Positions 1-21,300 of a stretch of 64,000 nucleotides of DNA are shown piece by piece. Position numbers and translations under genes: made by a program. The first letter of the stretch is position 1, and each line of letters starts with the position of its first letter. The notes below the pieces were generated by a model. That model did no database searches, was not told the origin of the DNA, and saw nothing but the letters and a program-made list of their open reading frames with translations. Source of the DNA: Gordionus sp. m RMFG-2023. Taxonomy: Eukaryota > Nematomorpha > Gordioida > Chordodea > Parachordodidae. The stretch covers positions 28,382,869 to 28,446,868 of the forward strand of contig NC_088779.1 of assembly GCF_954871325.1 (NCBI RefSeq), written 5' to 3'.

Positions 1-1363
1 AAGATATAAAATATTTCCCAATTAAGATAACCAAGAAAAATTGCCCCCAAATCGTGTGATGTTTTTATAAATATTATTTGATTTTATTTTTTAAAAAAAA
101 TAAAATTTTTTCAAAAAAAGAAGAAGGAATTATAATAATACAAAGAAGATTTGAATAAATAGAATTTAGGTATTCCATCATCACGTGTTTCTTTCGTTCG
201 TTTGGATCAGCCGGAATGGGTTAGCGATTTAGTTGGCAAAGATTCGTAGATGGCTGATCAGCAACGACCTGTGTATAAGAATAAAAATATCCCATTCCAC
301 TATAGTGGGTGAAGTTGATTATATAATATGTGAGTTATAAAGAGAGAACAAAAAAAAATGGGTTTCTTTTTAAGAAAATTATAAGTGATTTTTTAAGGGG
401 GGTTAAATTTAAAAATATAAACGATTGCATACGTCATGTTCATGTTTACATACAATGGAACAAACATCGAATTCATATGAGCTATTAGCAGTGGCGTAGA
501 AACGGATAGAGGGGGTTGGAGATTAAACCATCCCATTCCTCCCCATGGAAAATATTAGGTAAAAAAAAAAATTGTAAACTAATTAATAAATTAATAAGTA
601 CCAATCAGTCAGATGCCAATCTTGGCATTTATTTTCTTATTTTGTCAATGATGCGCTTTTCTATAAACAATCTATCAAACATTTTGAAGCACTATTATTA
701 AAAGTTTCAGAGTTTCCAGATGTTAGGCCCATCATGCTTAAAGCGTGACATTTCATTAAGATTATAACTCGATTTGATAAAAAAAAATTTTAAATAAATA
801 GCCTTCAGCTACCAATAATTGCCTTTCCATTATATACTGGCTATTACTATATGCTTAAAGTACTCATAGGCACTAATAAACCACGAAACGCTGGCATAGA
901 TTTAGGTGCTATATAATCAAAATTTTTCATAGGCGGTACCCGGCCATAGCCCCCCCCCTCCCAATTTTTCTTAACCCCTCCACTGAGATAAATCCTGACT
1001 ACGCCACTTGCTACTAACCTATATCACACAATCATACATCCCCATTACATCAATGTAACTTAAGAAAACATACTTATCAAACGATCAACTGCAAACAATA
1101 TCACATAAACGTCATATTTAATAGCTACTAACTACACATTCATATATATTTTTTTTATTGAAGGATGGGAACATACTAGTTATTCATTTTTCATTTTAAG
1201 AAAGTAGTGTACAATTTTTTTTCAAATTTGAATTATATCAAAGAGTTAGAATCAAGGTGTATTGTTAAACATCTTATGGTTGACTGGAGTTTGGGGGTAT
1301 AATAAGGGTTAGATGGGAGGGGGGTACTTGATGAGGGCAATTTTTCTCGTTATTGCTGTTAAC
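1..1363. other. Intronic or 3' continuation of phosphofructokinase, repeats only
   Basis: The phosphofructokinase gene runs off the left edge, so this stretch should be intron of that gene. I looked on the minus strand for the next expected exon (the segment around the GHVQRGG motif) and did not find it here. The only recognisable content is a MITE-like element at 489-1009. The rest is AT-rich sequence without coding signal that I can defend. Confidence 0.6.
489..1009. mobile_element. hAT-type MITE, 521 bp, imperfect ends
   Basis: The left end reads CAGTGGCGTAG and the right end, reversed, reads CAAGTGGCGTAG, giving near-identical terminal inverted repeats. Flanks GCTATTAG and GCTACTAA match at 6 of 8 bases, as expected of an aged 8-bp hAT target duplication. 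The G- and C-rich runs just inside the ends are shared with the better preserved element at 32133-33314. No transposase is recognisable inside. Confidence 0.6.
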
Positions 1364-9328
<7,965 letters not shown>

Positions 9329-10212
9329 TTAAAAATAATAAATTTTTTATCCTTTATTTCACCTCCTTCAATTTTTTTTTTTCAATTAAGCGAATATAAA
9401 ATTTCAGAACATTAGGAAAATGTTCACTAGAAAAATAAAATGATATGAATAACATATGATCAAATTCTAATTTAAATCTTTCAAAAACACTTCTGTCAAG
9501 CCGTATATTATTATCTCAATAAATAGCTAACCTTATTCAGTATAGTTTAAGACCATGTTCATTTGTTTGATTCTTTAACTTTTATCCCAGTTAATTGGTA
9601 CTAGAATAGGACTAGAGCAACTTTTAAACAAAGTTATTACTATTAGAATAAGGGCGATTTAAATCTTTTACTGTGACCAAGCTTTATTTCTTAATTCACT
9701 TCTTTCTCTCCCTCTTATTAATTTTAATGTTCTAAAAATAGAGGCTTTATTCGCCCCCCCCTCCTCCATAAATCAATCACCCTTTTACCCCCTCATAAAT
9801 ATGTTAGCTCTACTAATCTACTCTAATATTTTATATCCTAAATAATTTTACCTCAACCCATAAAAATTTTACCCTTCTAACCTCCTTTAAATCATAATTA
9901 TTTAAAAATAAATGAAAATTACCAAAAAAATAATAGCAAAAATCAGACTAAATTTAAAGATGACATGGACCATGTTATGTTTAATGGTATATAAATATAT
10001 AGATGTACATCATTGGGCATATTTGCCCGAATTTTTATAGTCTAATAGTTTTAAATTTAAATAATATTGTTATATAAAAAAAAATTAATTAATAATATGT
10101 TTTGAAATAATCGAATAAAAGGGTAATATTTTTTAATTATTCGTAATAAAATAATTCCCACATTCCATATGATCAAATTATTATACACGAGGTGTATATA
10201 TAAACATATCAT
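9329..10212. promoter_or_regulatory. Shared 5' region of head-to-head PFK and SCYL1 genes
   Basis: The start codon of phosphofructokinase (minus strand, 9328) and that of SCYL1 (plus strand, 10213) are 884 bp apart and point away from each other, so both promoters and 5' untranslated regions must fall here unless an untranslated first exon lies elsewhere. The stretch is AT-rich and has no clear TATA box at a sensible distance. A TATATATAAA just before the SCYL1 ATG is too close to serve as one. Confidence 0.6.
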
Positions 10213-13200
10213 ATGTGGTCATTTCTTGCTAAGGGACCCTCAAAAGAATTATCAAAATATGATATAGGAGAGATAAAATTGATACCTAATGAATACTCAT
10301 TTTGGACAATTCACAAAGGAAAGAACAAAGTATTATAAAGTTGATAATATGACATATATTTTTTTGCAGGCAACTGGTGATGAAGTATCAATATTTGCTT
10401 TTGAGTTCAAAAGTCACAATGAAAATGAAGTAATAATGTTAAGACCTGCTGCATATTTTTAATATATACAGATAAAATTGGCTAAAAATGCCTACAAACG
10501 ATTGAAAACTTTACGGCATCCTGGATTATTAACCTTCCTTGATGGCTTTGAAGTTCAAAATATATGTTAATATTTTTCCATAATATAAATAATGCAAATA
10601 AATTATTTTCAGCATTGAAAATATTTAAACCAATAAGTTTTAGATTTGTAGAGATATTTGTTTAATTTAGGTAGCAATTATCTATATCTCTAATTAATAG
10701 AAGAATTAACTGTTAAATTAGATTGATAATTTTTATTCAATGTATTTTTTTTAAAAGAGAGCCCTTAAATGTTTAATACAAAATTCTTTGATATAACACT
10801 TTTTCCAGAATGATTCCTGCATATACATAGTAACAGCTGCAATTGAACGACTATCAACCTCTTTATATGATCAGCCAAATAATCCTTCAAAATTTACCAA
10901 ATCAACATTTTCATCGAGCGATTGGGGTCTTTTCAAACTGGCATCCCTGTTAAATTTCCTCAACTGTGATTGCAATATGGTACCTATTTATTTGCTCTTT
11001 ATAAAGCTATTTAGAAATTATTCAGGGGAAAAAATAAGCATATGAGACATAAATTAGAGACCAGGTGTTGGCCAAAATTTTAGGCCTACACTGAATTTGA
11101 AAACAAATTTGATCTTTTTGGCATGACTCATATTTTACAATTGATTTTTTTTTGGCCTGGTCAGAATTTAAAAAATTTTGCTATATTGAATAATTTTGCA
11201 AATTGTTTTGAAGGGAAATTGAAATATGAGCATTAAATAAACATAAAACACTCCATTACATTATTTTTATACATTTTTAAATTAATTGATTGCTATCATT
11301 TAATTATTTTTTAAATCAACTGCGCCAGGATTTTTAATTATTATTTTTAAAATTTTTTTAACCAGTCTCAGATTTTTATCTTTGAATATTCTTTAATCCG
11401 GCTCAGTCCAGATTTATCAAATCATCCCATTTTTTGTCCAAATCCAGGTTAGGTTTAAAGACTGGGGTGGGCTGGGCCTGCATGTCTCTAATATAAATCA
11501 TTCTCATTATGTTGTTTTAGTTTTTTAAATATTAGCATTCTTGTTGAAATTGAAATTCATTTCCATAGATTATAAAAACGAAGAATATTTAAATTATACC
11601 TTTTTAAAATTTAGGTTCACAATAATATATCCTCTCAATCAATCTACCTTGATAAAGCAAGTGAGTGGAAACTATTTGGTCTTGAATCAGCTTACAATTT
11701 AAAATCAACTGATAATAGTGGAACCATGACTGTACCCACTAAGCCCAGAGTTTTAGTTAAGTACGAGCCTCCAGAAATTTCCAGAAACCCTAACTATTAC
11801 ATAGAAAATTCTTCAAATCCCTCCTGGTAATAACAATAATATTTATTTTTAATGAATTAAAGTCTGTTCTGCTCATTTCGCCTGAAAAATATCAAAAATT
11901 TACTCGCCCACGCCAGCCCATTACTTAAGAATTGACTCTCCCGCCACGCCCAACCATTCAAAGTAAGGGCGGGCGGGCGAAAAATTTGCCTAATGCAGAC
12001 CTCTATTCCTCGTCTTAATCTATTTATTTTGGGGATTTTAAACAGCCTGAATTTATATATATTTCTTTTCTTTCATTACTTTGATTTTATTTAAGTATCA
12101 TCCCACACATGTTGTCTGGCTTATGAGACACAAACGAGATACATGTCACTGTCAGATGCTTTTACCGTAAGAAAGAAGGGAAGTGGGCAGGTTAATTTGG
12201 TTCCACTCAGTACTAATAACGTTTGTAAATATAAGCTGACATGGATTGTTCTTATTGAAAAGTAAAAGGAATGAGTTACATAGTTAACCTAGATTAAAGT
12301 AAATAATGGTTGAGAATTTAAATGGGTGAAAAAGTTTTAGAGAAATTACAAAACTGAAAGGGAGACAAACAGGAGAGAATGATCAGGAACTTAATATTCC
12401 TCTTTTTATTTAAATCTCGAAATTCAAAATAGGTCCATTGATATTTGGGGATTCGCTTGCCTAATATGGGAAGTCTTCAACGGGGAACTCAAGCAAAAAT
12501 CTCAGCTGAGCGACACATCAAAAGTATTATATTGAAAACATTATTTTTTTTGTTCAATCCAATATTTTATCCCAAAAAATATTACGCAAGCAAGACTTCG
12601 TTTTAGTAGATGCCCAAAACTTTCTGCCATCTATCCAGAAAAATTTACAGGCTTGCGTTATATATTGGGTTGGCGGTTTTTTTTATAAATCTGGCTGTTT
12701 AAAAACACTGGCTTTAATCAGATGCATAGAGAAAAAATAAAGGGTCTAGAAGGAAAGAAAGGAAAGAGTAAATTTGCTTAGCCCCAAGTGGCAACTACTT
12801 ATAATTACTATTATACGGAAATCACAATATTTATCAGGAAACTTGGGATTTATCCTATATATATTTTATATATCTATTTATTGATATCGCGATTTAAACA
12901 TGTTTAAGATACCCAAAGACTTGGTACCCCTTTACTGCGAAATGATGAATAGCAACCCCAAATCGCGGTTATCCCCTGCCCAATTTCTCGAAAAAAGTCG
13001 TTCCGGAAAAACCGGTTACCTAAACACCCCTTGCTTATCGGCCATGATATTTTTGGACGAAATTCAAGTGACTCATTTTTTTTTAATTTTTGAGAAAAGT
13101 TTTATTAATTATATAAGTAAGTAAATAGCAGATAACGATTTATAAAAAAGAAACGGAAAGAGATATATATATTATTGATATTGATACATTTGTATTATTA

Positions 13201-16200
13201 CAGGGTGGAGGGCAACCACCATCATTAATGGCTTGATTATAATAAATTTTGTAAAGAGCAGCGGTTGAGCCAAGGCTTGTATGCATGTAATAACTTGCTT
13301 ACTTTTTTTTAATGTATAAATTCATTTTATTCGAAAAAGATGAAAGATTCGAACGATAAAAAGAAATTTTTTTCCACCACATTGCCCCCACTGTTGGATT
13401 CGTTTAGCCCCGATATATGTAAACACAAGATTTTGCCACAGATAGTTCAAGCTTTCGAGTATTGCGAAGCCGGAACGGCTATTCTGCCCTCCCTGATCAA
13501 GGTATAAAAGCGGAAATAGGAATCGGAGAAAAATGTAAAAATAGAATGGCGAAGATAGAAAGGGGGAGGGAAGGGAATTAGAGGAATTTTGATGAAGTAA
13601 TGTTAATATATCCTAAGATGCTCATTTATTCTTTCTACCTACTATTTGAAAACAAGTTGGGCAATACCATTTCCGCTGACGCCGCCGCCTACGACAAGCT
13701 CGTAAAACCTAGCCTGATCAAGCTATTCGCCAGCACCGATAGACACACTAGGATGGCCTTGCTAAAACGCTTACCCGAGTTTCAAGATAAGTTGAACGCT
13801 CAAACTGTTAATGATCATGTGTTCTCTCCGGTTATAACCGGATTTTTTGATACTAACCCCTTGGTCAAGGAGGCCACTATCAAAGTAAGAGTTCAATTTA
13901 CGTTTAATATTCTTGTTTTTAAGTAAAACGACCATATATTCTATCGATTTTAACTATGGTCCCAAAACTTTCCGAAACTAGAATATTTGATGGAAATGGG
14001 AAAGCGATCTAAAAAAAATATCTGGAATAAATTCCCTAGATTTTTCGGAAAACAGCTGATTCTAGAACCAATTATAACAGAATGAGAACGGAACACTTTT
14101 AATTTTAAAGGAATTGAAGTGGAGCCGGGAAAAGGACTACTTGATCCTTGATATAAACTTATGAAATGGGTACATAATAAATGTGGGGCATGTTGATTCA
14201 AAATCTTACTTATTTTAATAAAAGTGGTATAAAAACTTAAAAATACATTTTTTTTTAAAAAAAAAACTTATATTATCCAAAATACATCTGTCACCTTTTC
14301 AGGCTATGATATACCTGGCTCCCAAACTGAATTATAACAATTTAAACGTGGAACTGATCAAACATTTCGCTAGGCTTCAAGGCACCGACCCCCAAGGGGG
14401 TATAAGGACCAATACCACAGTTTGCATGGGCAAGATAGCTCCCTATTTCGATCCCAAGGTATTGTTACTTCATATCACAATTAATAATTCCAGGCATAAA
14501 TTACAATTTAAAAATAAAAAAAATACCTCTAAAAATGCTGTATACACATATATTTTAGATTAGACAGAAAATTTTAATTTCGGCCTTCACACGCCCTTTC
14601 AAGGACGAATTCGTAGCTTGCAGGCAAGCCGGTCTTCAGGCTCTTTTAGCCACTGCTCAGTTCTATACGGTGGAGGATATAGGGAAAAAAATTTTGCCAT
14701 CCATATGCCCGCTCATGCTAGATGCCGATAAGGGTGTCCGGGATTTAGTAATATCTTAGAGGATTTTGTAGTATTCCCAAAACGGTAGTAAGGAATAAAA
14801 AGATTTTTTAAAAAATGGGTTAAGAAAGGAAGGAGAAAATTGAACTGATGACTGGCATTCTCCTATTAAATATTTATTCTCATTATACTAACACATCACT
14901 CCCCACCCCCCCCCCCAACAGGCATTTGAAGTTCTAGAAGATTTTTTACGCAAATTAAAGGACGTCTCGGAGAATCCTGATAAACTAGCCGAAATAAGTA
15001 TAATTGATTGAAGTCTTTAAGATAATTTTTTTTTTTTAAAAAATCCATATATTTCTTTCTTCAGCCTTTATATATTTTTTTTATCATTAAATCCCTTTTT
15101 TCTTCTCTTCTATATATAATATATATATATATATATGCTTTAAGAATCAAATATAAAAAAGATTTATCGACTATCTTCATAAGCGATCATCTTTACTATT
15201 CATTTTTTTGGCTGAGACTGTAGAAAAAAAATGTTTCATAACCAAATCATTTACATTTGATAACCTTTAAAATATTTGACTTACTCTTCCAAAAAGGATT
15301 TCGTCGTAGAATCGTCTTAGGGAATTTATAAAAAAATCCTTCTTATTAGAAATTTTTTCCATTATTTTACTTTTTACTAAAAAAAAAAATTTTTTTATAG
15401 ATAATCTTGCCATGAGTACCAAATTTCCTGTCGATATCGATTCTGATCCCATTTCCGCTCCCCAGAGTGCTTACAAGATTGGCCAAGCCAGCAAAGTTGC
15501 CCTCACCTGGGTCTCCACCCTCCTGACCTCTAAGTTATATGGGAACGCCCAAAGCAACGGTTCAGGAACTTGCGATGATAAAAGCGACAAAATGACTAAT
15601 AGGTATAATATATTATTATATAAAAGTTAAGGGGATTTTAAAATTCTGAAAATGAAATCTCTAGATATATTCCTTTCCTCGTGGAGATATGAGTTAAAGA
15701 TGGCAAGGCATGATTTTAGCTCAATATATTCCTTTTTTCAGTTATTTAAAGCGAAAATATTTTGACTTACGTGTAGTCGCTAATTTTCCAGATTGAACCA
15801 AAAACCTGATTTTTTGAAGAATTTAGTTTTCTACTCCTTAACTCAAATAAGTGAAATTCGATTTAATAAATTTTTTGAGTCAATTCAAGGTAATTACGTC
15901 TTGAATTTACTTTAATATATATAATATACGACCTTTTATCATCTACTTCTTCTTCATGTTAGTGCGTCAGAATCGAATTTAAATAAACCGAGTGGACAAA
16001 TTAAGAATGGCGTGATAGATAACGCGAGCATGAAGGAAGAAAAAAATCGAGGAAAAAAAGATTACACGGAAGATTTCGAGATTGAAACGACCGGAGAAGG
16101 GGACATGCTGGAGATGGAGGACGACGAAGCCTGGGAGGGATTGGAGGTTCATTTTATTAATAAGTCGCTGGTGTTTTACCTTACCCCTGTCTATGATTAG

Positions 16201-18316
16201 CCAGGCTAAAAATAAATATTAGTTTTTTTAGCTTGTATTTGATATAAAAAAAAACTATTATAAGAAAATATAATATCAACCAGAGACCTGCAGAGGTAAC
16301 ATTTGCCTGTCCCGGCCCGGATTTTAAAAATTCCGACCCTACCCGGATTTTAAAAATTCCGACCCTACCCGGATTTTAAAAATTCCGACCCTACCCGGAT
16401 TTTAAAAATTCCGACCCTACCCGGATTTTAAAAATTCCGACCCTACCCGGATTTTAAAAATTCCGACCCTACCCGGATTTTAAAAATTCCGACTCTACCC
16501 GGATTTTAAAAATTCCGACCCTACCCGGATTTTATATTTTTAGGCCGGTCCGGATTATTAAAAATTTCTCAGCCCAGTCTGAATTTTTTTTAAAAATATA
16601 TCATGTTTATTTATAATTTTTTTATAGTTAAATAATGACTTAAATATTTGATTTCAAAATATATTGCCTGGCCAAAGTATTTCTTTAAGCTCGGCCCGGG
16701 TATATTTAAAAATAGGCCAGGGGCAACTTAGTGCCAGGCCTGCATGTATCTGATAACAATCTTATCCATAATTGTTTAATTTTTTTTTTTTAAGGGGTAT
16801 AAAAAAAAATAAATTATTTGGAAACGTATTTGATTTTTTTTTTTACCCGTTGGAAAGAAAAAAAAATATAATTCGGGCTTTAAAAAAGTATTATTCTAAG
16901 AGGTAAAATGAGATTTTTTTTGCTTAATGATCATTTATCTCTGCGATAAGAAAAATTAGGATAAAGCTAATTGTAGCCATTTATTATATTGGGTTTTCAT
17001 TTTTGCCCTTTTTTTACAATTAAAAACATCGGGCCAAAATCTAAAGTATTTTGGGCCTGACCCCGAAAATGAATAAATGAATTTTTGAAAATTGGGCCTT
17101 GCTCGAACCTAAAAAATTTAATTTGCAGGGCTCTACTAAGGTAAATAAATATATATTTACAGTAAAAAAAAACAAAAAAGATATCTAATCTTGTTTTTAA
17201 GTTGCCTTTTTTTACAAAAAAAATTATATAAATGTTATTTAACCAGGATTTGAATCTGAATGCCCGTACAGAACTTTTCTTCTCTTCCTTCACCAACAAA
17301 GAAGGTCGCCAGATAGATTTCAACGAAAGCGAATCCTGGTCAACTTCTTCCGCCACCAATGACAACCGTGATATCAACCAAAAAAATCCTCGCAAAAGTA
17401 TCGCTCAATCCCAAAAACATGGGCTGGATAAAACGTTGGACAGTATCTTGAAAGAAGAAGGATTGGGTAGAGACGATCAGGTTTTATTTTTTTTTTAAAT
17501 ATTTAAAATATCTTTTATAATTAGGGTCTTTCATCTTCCCAGACATGATTTTGTATATACGTGTTCTTTGAACATGGGGGATTCATTGGATTGCCGGAGT
17601 TTTCAATGTAATTGATGTAGGAAGAACTTGTTGTATCAAACAGAGTTTGGAGATAAATTATCTAATTATTAGCCCACTAAATATTGGTCTCAAAGTCAAT
17701 TTTTTTTAGGTTAAAAAGCTTGGTCACTAAGTCTTATCGTGGGATGACAATTAAGTGCGCTAACTGCTCTACTAAAATAGGTTGTGATATCGATTTTTTT
17801 TTAAAAAAAAAAGATATTTCCCTTCATGTTTTTTGGATTCTATCCTTTACAAATAGTTCAAAAAATGAAATGACGTTTCTGTTTTTTGGATTCAATTCGG
17901 TTTTCCGAGAATTGAGGTTTCCGGTAGTAAACGTTGTTAAAAAATAAGTAAATTTGTTTTACCTTTGTTAGCTTCGGGTGTACTCATCTTCTATAGAGAG
18001 AAGGGTTCGGGTTTTTAGATGTGTCCCAGTTCAGGTTCCAAACTTCCTGTATTTAAGATCATACCTCTTCGGTATTCGTTAATTACTAATCATTTTATTT
18101 TATATATTAATTTAACCCCCCCCCCCTTTCCTCTCCATATTTTAGACATCCTTACTACGTCACAACAAAAATCGCAATATATCCGCGCCGCTGACCGACG
18201 GGTCCGATCATTATAACCCCAAAACCTCGAAATTTGATAATGCTCCCAAAAACGTTGCCACCCGTAAAAACCAATTAGTCAAAGATGACCCATGGTCCAG
18301 TTGGGCTTTTGATTGA
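10213..18316 (+). CDS. SCYL1: SCYL1-like pseudokinase (N-terminal kinase-like protein), 16 exons, 827 aa
   Basis: Known SCYL1 proteins are catalytically dead kinase-fold proteins that act at the Golgi-ER interface in COPI transport. Exons: 10213-10329, 10370-10429, 10472-10552, 10809-10979, 11615-11826, 12433-12523, 12909-13067, 13340-13501, 13657-13884, 14303-14458, 14568-14747, 14922-14997, 15401-15602, 15963-16146, 17247-17480, 18146-18316. All phases agree. The protein starts MWSFLAKGP, after an in-frame TAA. The kinase-like domain covers about residues 1-300. HRD is replaced by HNN and DFG by a GLE-type sequence. HEAT-repeat blocks (residues about 310-560) include [27 protein letters not shown] and [16 protein letters not shown]. 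The tail is acidic ([12 protein letters not shown]) and ends [10 protein letters not shown], without the C-terminal RKLD-type COPI signal of vertebrate SCYL1. Length is close to human SCYL1. Confidence 0.96.
11055..11490. mobile_element. hAT-type MITE (CAGAGACCTG family), 436 bp, in SCYL1 intron 4
   Basis: Ends TAGAGACC and GGTCTCTA-like (…GTCTCTA) are inverted. Flanks ACATAAAT (11047-11054) and ATATAAAT (11491-11498) match at 7 of 8 bases. Related copies lie at 16281-16752, 59889-60039 and probably 27141-27436. The duplicated SCYL1 fragment at 26596-26772 stops at exactly this insertion point. Confidence 0.75.
11862..12002. mobile_element. Possible short MITE in SCYL1 intron 5
   Basis: A GC-richer island with CGCCCACGCC and GGGCGGGCGGGCG motifs, bounded by similar inverted sequences (GTCTGTTCTG on the left, CAGACCTCT on the right). 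No clean target duplication is visible. A similar CGCGCCCACCTC island is at about 35654-35790. Confidence 0.35.
16281..16752. mobile_element. hAT-type MITE (CAGAGACCTG family), 472 bp, in SCYL1 intron 14
   Basis: The left end is CAGAGACCTGCAG and the right end reads CCTGCATGTATCTG, an inverted and mildly mutated copy. Flanks ATATCAAC and ATAACAAT match at 6 of 8 bases. A 26-bp tandem repeat has expanded inside it (16316-16537). Confidence 0.72.
16316..16537. repeat. 26-bp minisatellite, just over 8 units, inside a MITE
   Basis: The unit contains CCCGGATTTTAAAAATTCCG followed by ACCCTA and repeats with a 26-bp period eight times with almost no change (one C-to-T in the seventh unit), then decays. 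The unit itself contains the imperfect palindrome CGGATTTTAAAAATTCCG. Confidence 0.95.
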
Positions 18317-21300
18317 CCGAACTGATTGAATTATTTTTAACAATTTAATATTCTTTTTATATGAGGTCATGCATATTACGCGGTTTCTAAAAAGAATATA
18401 ATATTTATACAATTTTTAAATATAATTTTTTTTAAAAAAAAAATATTTATAATACATTTTCTTATACAATAACCTTTTTTTTTAAAGAAACGTTTCTTAA
18501 CAAATCATACGATTATGTTACGACTAATAAATATCTTATATTTTAAACATTTCCGAACTTTTACAAAACAATAGAATAGAAAGAAGGAAAGGAAAGGAAG
18601 ATAGAAAGAAAGAAAAACATTAAAATTTCAATGTATAATTATAAGTTATTGTTATAAATAGCGGCTCTACGGCTATATGAAAAGATATTTCTAAAAAATA
18701 AAGGGAATTAAGGATAGATACTCAGAAATTAGGAGGACACATCTCTGTAGAGATCCTTTAGCAGAGGTTAAGCCTCTCACTGGGATCCATTGTGCTTAAG
18801 ATTACATTTTGCTTTTGCAAAACATTTTATTAATTGATGAGCCTTCTTCCCGAAAATTACCAAGCGTTGGTGATAACCAAGAGTAAGGCAAGGATACACG
18901 AACACCTTTACGACTATAGTCTAGAAAATAATAAACGTTTGGTTTGTAAAATAAATGTCAAATCGGTTTGGTTTGAACTTTTATAAACTAGCTTGAACCT
19001 TTTTGCGTGCAATCTTATTTAAATTATGCAAGAGAAATTAAAATTAATTTAAACTTAATTTATATAAGTTAAACCGCACCTTTTTTTAAAGGAAATACTA
19101 AAGTTTATTTTATTATCCTACCTTATACATGTATACCTATTTGATAAATTTAGATTTACAACTTTAAAAGAAATAAATAGTATTTATTAACTTAATAATA
19201 TATACCTAAGAAAAATGCAATTAAAACATTTTTAAGATTTCTTTTATCAATTTAGGTCGCAGCTCTAAATCCGCATATACGTGATAAAAACGTTTCGCCT
19301 TCTTGTTGTGGATACAACAGATTCAAATCCATCAAACTGGATATTTAGAATGAGGGGGGGGGAATGAGGAGCCATCCACACATTTGTGGACAAGCCGCAC
19401 GTAACATGTACGCACAATAATGACATGATAAAGTTTCAAAAATGGCGAAAAATTGCTCATAGTAAGATTTAAGTAAATAGAAAACTAAGAAAAAAAAAGG
19501 CAATTTCCATAGAGCTTGTAGATAAAATATCCAAGCAGAATAAAAAAAAAAACTTAGTTTACTTTTTTGAATGATGTTGAGATACTATTTTTGAAGAGAA
19601 AAAAAAAGAGCAAGCACGATTTTAAATAATAAGAGCCGTCAAAGTAGATACAAGAGAAAAGCCAGCCAGCCAATTTCCATAGTTGTAGATAAATCCAAGA
19701 GGAATGAAGATAATAGTTTTTTTTTAAATATTTTGAATGATACTGATTACAAAATACTAATAAAGATATCTGACAAATTTCGAATGATAAAGAATTGGAT
19801 AAACAAAAAAAAATGGGCTCTAGTGATATTCATAATATTTTTCCAAAAATATTACTGTTTTATAGATTATTAATTTATAATAATTATTCCCTACCTCTTA
19901 TCGCACACATATTCTAATTTACATTAATATCGATTTCGAATTCTCCTTGCGTTGTATTATCTACCATTTTAAAATTATTATTCACAAAACTCGCAGCAAT
20001 GTGAGCAGTTCCAATATTAATAAAGGGTCAATCAAAGATGGCTCTAAAATATATCTCTTTATTTCCCTCTTGGATACTTTTATAACTATAACGAAAGAAT
20101 GCTTCTTGATTAATCCACAGCCCTTACAAATCTGTTAATATTATTGCCGCATAATCCTTTTCTAATCTATTTCTAATATTGATAGAGAAAAAAAAATTAA
20201 ATATTTGGCTTATTTTAATTGTGAGGATGTGGATTTTAAAGTATACTATGAGGCCTTATCAGCTGAATGCAAACTATGGTATAAAAAGGTGAAATATGGC
20301 CGATAATGTCAAATACTTCTCATAATTTCAAATCACATTTTAGACTATTTTCCCAAATAATATTTTGGTAATCTCTACCCATTAGATATTCCACTAATGA
20401 AAGAACATTTTTCTTCTTTAACAACAATAAAAAAATATACCTGAGAAGTAGCATTGCTAAATGACTCGATTAGGCCCGATTTTAAAAGGATTAAATCAAT
20501 ATTTTGATCAGAAAAATAGCCGCCTCGAAACTTCGCAATAGAAGTTCAAATCTTTGTGCCCTCTATGGGCAAAATCTTCAAGCTTGGGTAGTATTTTTCT
20601 GGATAAAAAAAAATAGGCTTAAATCGAGTTACGAACACCTTAATAGTATAACACCCTTTTTAAAATTTGAAATGCCAAAAAAAAAGAGTCATTATTAACC
20701 ATTTATTTAATTCGATTTTTAAGATAATAATTAGTAATCACTTTGTTAATCAAATCTAAGAATAAATAAAATCCCGCATATTTAATAAATCACAATTTTA
20801 AAAGAACACCTATAATAATATAATATAATCCCAAATTTGTGATACAATAATAAAATTTGAAAATAATAATTAATAATCTAAATTGATTCAATTTGTAAAT
20901 TTATTTCTAAGTTTTCCTGACTTCTTTTATCTGGTGTTTAGTTCTCTGATAATAAATAAAATAAGTAACTATAAATATGAGAGTTTATGTTTAAAAAAAA
21001 ACAGACAAGAGAGTTGCTAATGAGCTATTTTCTCTATTATATATATCAACCCAAACCCAATACTCGCCCAAGAGATCAGTTTCAGGAAGATATTAGACCC
21101 GGCGGAGAAAAAAAATTAAGAAGCCGGTAGCTTCTGAGATATAATTGCGAGATTTCTTTAGTATTATTTTTCGCCAGCGCCGATATTTTTGTGAAACCGA
21201 TATTATGGTGTAGGGTAATGGGGTAAAAATTAATTAGGCTTAGACAAAAATCGAATAAAACTAAAAATTAAACATGTCCAAGGAGTTCGACACTAAACAT

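Noticed and set aside
190-240. Plus-strand stretch reading PEWVSDLVGKDS then stop, with AATAAA nearby, as a possible last exon
   Set aside because: Only about a dozen codons, and it lies inside the expected span of phosphofructokinase on the other strand. Insufficient support.
10185-10200. TATATATAAA just before the SCYL1 start as a TATA box
   Set aside because: Only about 15-20 bp from the ATG, so transcription would begin after the start codon. Such strings are common in this AT-rich DNA.
13950-14201. 83-codon minus-strand frame within SCYL1 intron 9
   Set aside because: Antisense to an intron, no splice partners or motifs. Possibly a MITE remnant.
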